Source of the DNA: Gemmatimonas sp.
GTDB lineage: Bacteria > Gemmatimonadota > Gemmatimonadetes > Gemmatimonadales > Gemmatimonadaceae
Direction: 5' to 3'
DNA: 32,519 nucleotides
Assembly (NCBI GenBank): GCA_025361705.1
Contig: JANYJW010000029.1
Coordinates: 1 to 32,519, forward strand
The position numbers were made by a program, and so were the translations under genes. Numbering within the stretch: the stretch's first letter is position 1; every line of letters starts with the position of its first letter. A model generated the notes under the pieces. That model was not told where the DNA came from and made no database searches. It saw only the letters and a program-made list of their open reading frames with translations. Shown here piece after piece: positions 30,700 through 32,519 of the stretch.

Positions 30700-31341
30700 T
30701 CAGTGGAAGCAGCGCGCCGCGTTACGGACAACGGCAGGTGCCGCCGCGTCGCCAGCAAGCACAGCGAGCGTCTGCCGGATGTGGCTGGCGTAATTCGCGG
30801 GGAGCGGCGTGCCTGACTGATTCGCGCGCTCGGAGCCCAATTGGGAGCGACAGCCCGTTGTCGTGATGACTGATCGCTCGGCGTCCGTCGTCGTGACGTC
30901 GCCGACGGCCAACCCCTGGTACGCGAAGCGGGTGTAAGGCAGGACCAGAACCAGCAGGTAGCGTATGGCGAAGACGCGTGCCTGCGGTGATGCAGCGGAA
31001 TTCGTCGCGAGGGCGGTGGCGGTCGTCATGATTCCGGCGTCGATCCAGTTGTTGACCTGGTTCATGAACGCATCGAGAGCGACAACGTCTGTCTCATGGG
31101 TGTACTGCCCGATGCCGGCAGCGAACGCGTTGGCGGCAGCACGTCCGCAACCGTTCAAGGTGAGAAAGGCCCCTTCCTCTTACTTGTCCGGGTGACCCTT
31201 GGCAACGATCTTCGCTGCCTTCTCGCAGGCCTTGTCGTCCTGACCATTGTTCTTGTCTTTCTGCGCGGCGAGCAGACACGGCGTTACCGGTGTGAGAGCG
31301 ATGGTGTACAGCGCCACTCGCGTCAGAATGGAATGGTTCAT
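30700..31341 (-). pseudogene. Secreted-protein gene interrupted by an in-frame TAA
   Basis: From ATG 31341 (GAGG 8 nt upstream) the frame gives MNHSILTRVALYTIALTPVT and so on, a Sec signal ending near LLAAQ, then a Lys-rich stretch, and stops at TAA 31180-31182 after 53 codons. The same frame then continues without another stop for 159 codons to TGA at 30700-30702, reading EEGAFLTLNGCGRAAANAFA, FMNQVNNWIDAGIMTTATAL, GCRSQLGSERANQSGTPLPA and so on. The downstream part has no own good start (TTG at 31158 only) and no signal of its own. Together they look like one Cys-containing secreted protein of about 213 aa broken by one nonsense change. I do not recognise the family. Alternatives: stop readthrough, a base-call error or two separate peptides. 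Confidence 0.65.
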
Positions 31342-31343
31342 GG

Positions 31344-31520
31344 TCAAGGCCTCATGTTGCAGACTGGTAGAGGCCCCTCGAGAGGCGCAATATTGTGTTC
31401 GACGTCCCAGTTGGCCGCCGCGGCGGCAATGCCGAGCTTGTCCTGGAGCGCCCGGCGGGAGTCAAAGATCGACGGCCCTCCGGGGAGTTGGACGAGGGCT
31501 TCGAGTGCGGTTTGGATCAT
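31344..31520 (-). CDS. Possible 58-codon ORF between argG and the broken gene
   Basis: ATG 31520 opens a 58-aa frame (MIQTALEALVQLPGGPSIFD and so on) that stops 2 nt before the start of the broken secreted gene, a spacing that would allow translational coupling. AGAGGAGAG lies about 14 nt upstream, partly inside a small hairpin (GAGAG/CTCTC). The product looks soluble and partly helical; I recognise no family. It could equally be an untranslated spacer after argG. Confidence 0.35.
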   Translation of the reverse strand: MIQTALEALVQLPGGPSIFDSRRALQDKLGIAAAAANWDVEHNIAPLEGPLPVCNMRP

Positions 31521-31573
31521 CAAGAGAGCGTGCTCTCCTCTCAAACGACCGAACCGCGGGTTGGAAACCACTT

Positions 31574-32519
<946 letters not shown>

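Overview
This 32.5-kb window is high-GC, densely coded bacterial chromosome. The gene set points to the Gemmatimonadota (Gemmatimonas/Gemmatirosa-like). Signs are many Sec-exported proteins whose predicted cleavage site is followed by AQ, a family S46 dipeptidyl-peptidase, a zinc-ribbon Ser/Thr kinase fused to TolB-like and TPR regions, DUF4412-like and MBG/Ig-repeat surface proteins. This assignment is inferred from protein style, not from a marker gene. I saw no rRNA, tRNA, CRISPR array, insertion sequence or phage module.

Layout. 1-1536 (minus): an MHS-type MFS symporter followed by a polysaccharide deacetylase cut by the window edge. 1695-7096 (plus): S46 peptidase, small lipoprotein, exported PPOx-fold protein, multi-pass membrane protein and a secreted protein of unknown function. 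7128-9750 (minus): a compact lutABC operon for L-lactate oxidation. 9830-14929 (plus, divergent from lutABC): a locus consistent with galactoside use. It has a sigma70-like promoter inside an 8-bp inverted repeat, an SSS symporter that seems to start at ATT, a 71-aa two-helix protein, an exported TIM-barrel epimerase/isomerase-like protein and a GH36-type alpha-galactosidase. A DUF4412-like secreted protein follows.

16102-20765 (plus): YfcC-type carrier, small membrane protein, RibD/DHFR-fold reductase, an M24-fold protein that looks like creatinase (three of five metal ligands replaced), a hemolysin-III/PAQR protein, and a two-helix protein with a Cys-rich tail. 20881-27742 (minus): a 1320-aa repeat lipoprotein and, upstream of it, the receptor-type Ser/Thr kinase. 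28018-30276 (plus): di-heme cytochrome c peroxidase, VIT/CCC1 metal transporter and a small ParB-like protein. 30318-32519: about 380 bp without a gene, then a minus-strand group of a secreted-protein gene broken by an in-frame TAA, a possible 58-codon ORF, and the C-terminal two thirds of argG.

The most coherent unit is 7.1-14.9 kb. Extracellular galactoside hydrolysis and sugar import face a lactate-oxidation operon across one intergenic region. The items most worth testing are the ATT start with its operator-like repeat, the small partner of the symporter, and the nonsense-interrupted secreted gene. Three strong hairpins at gene ends lack a T-run, so termination in this genome may not depend on U-tracts.
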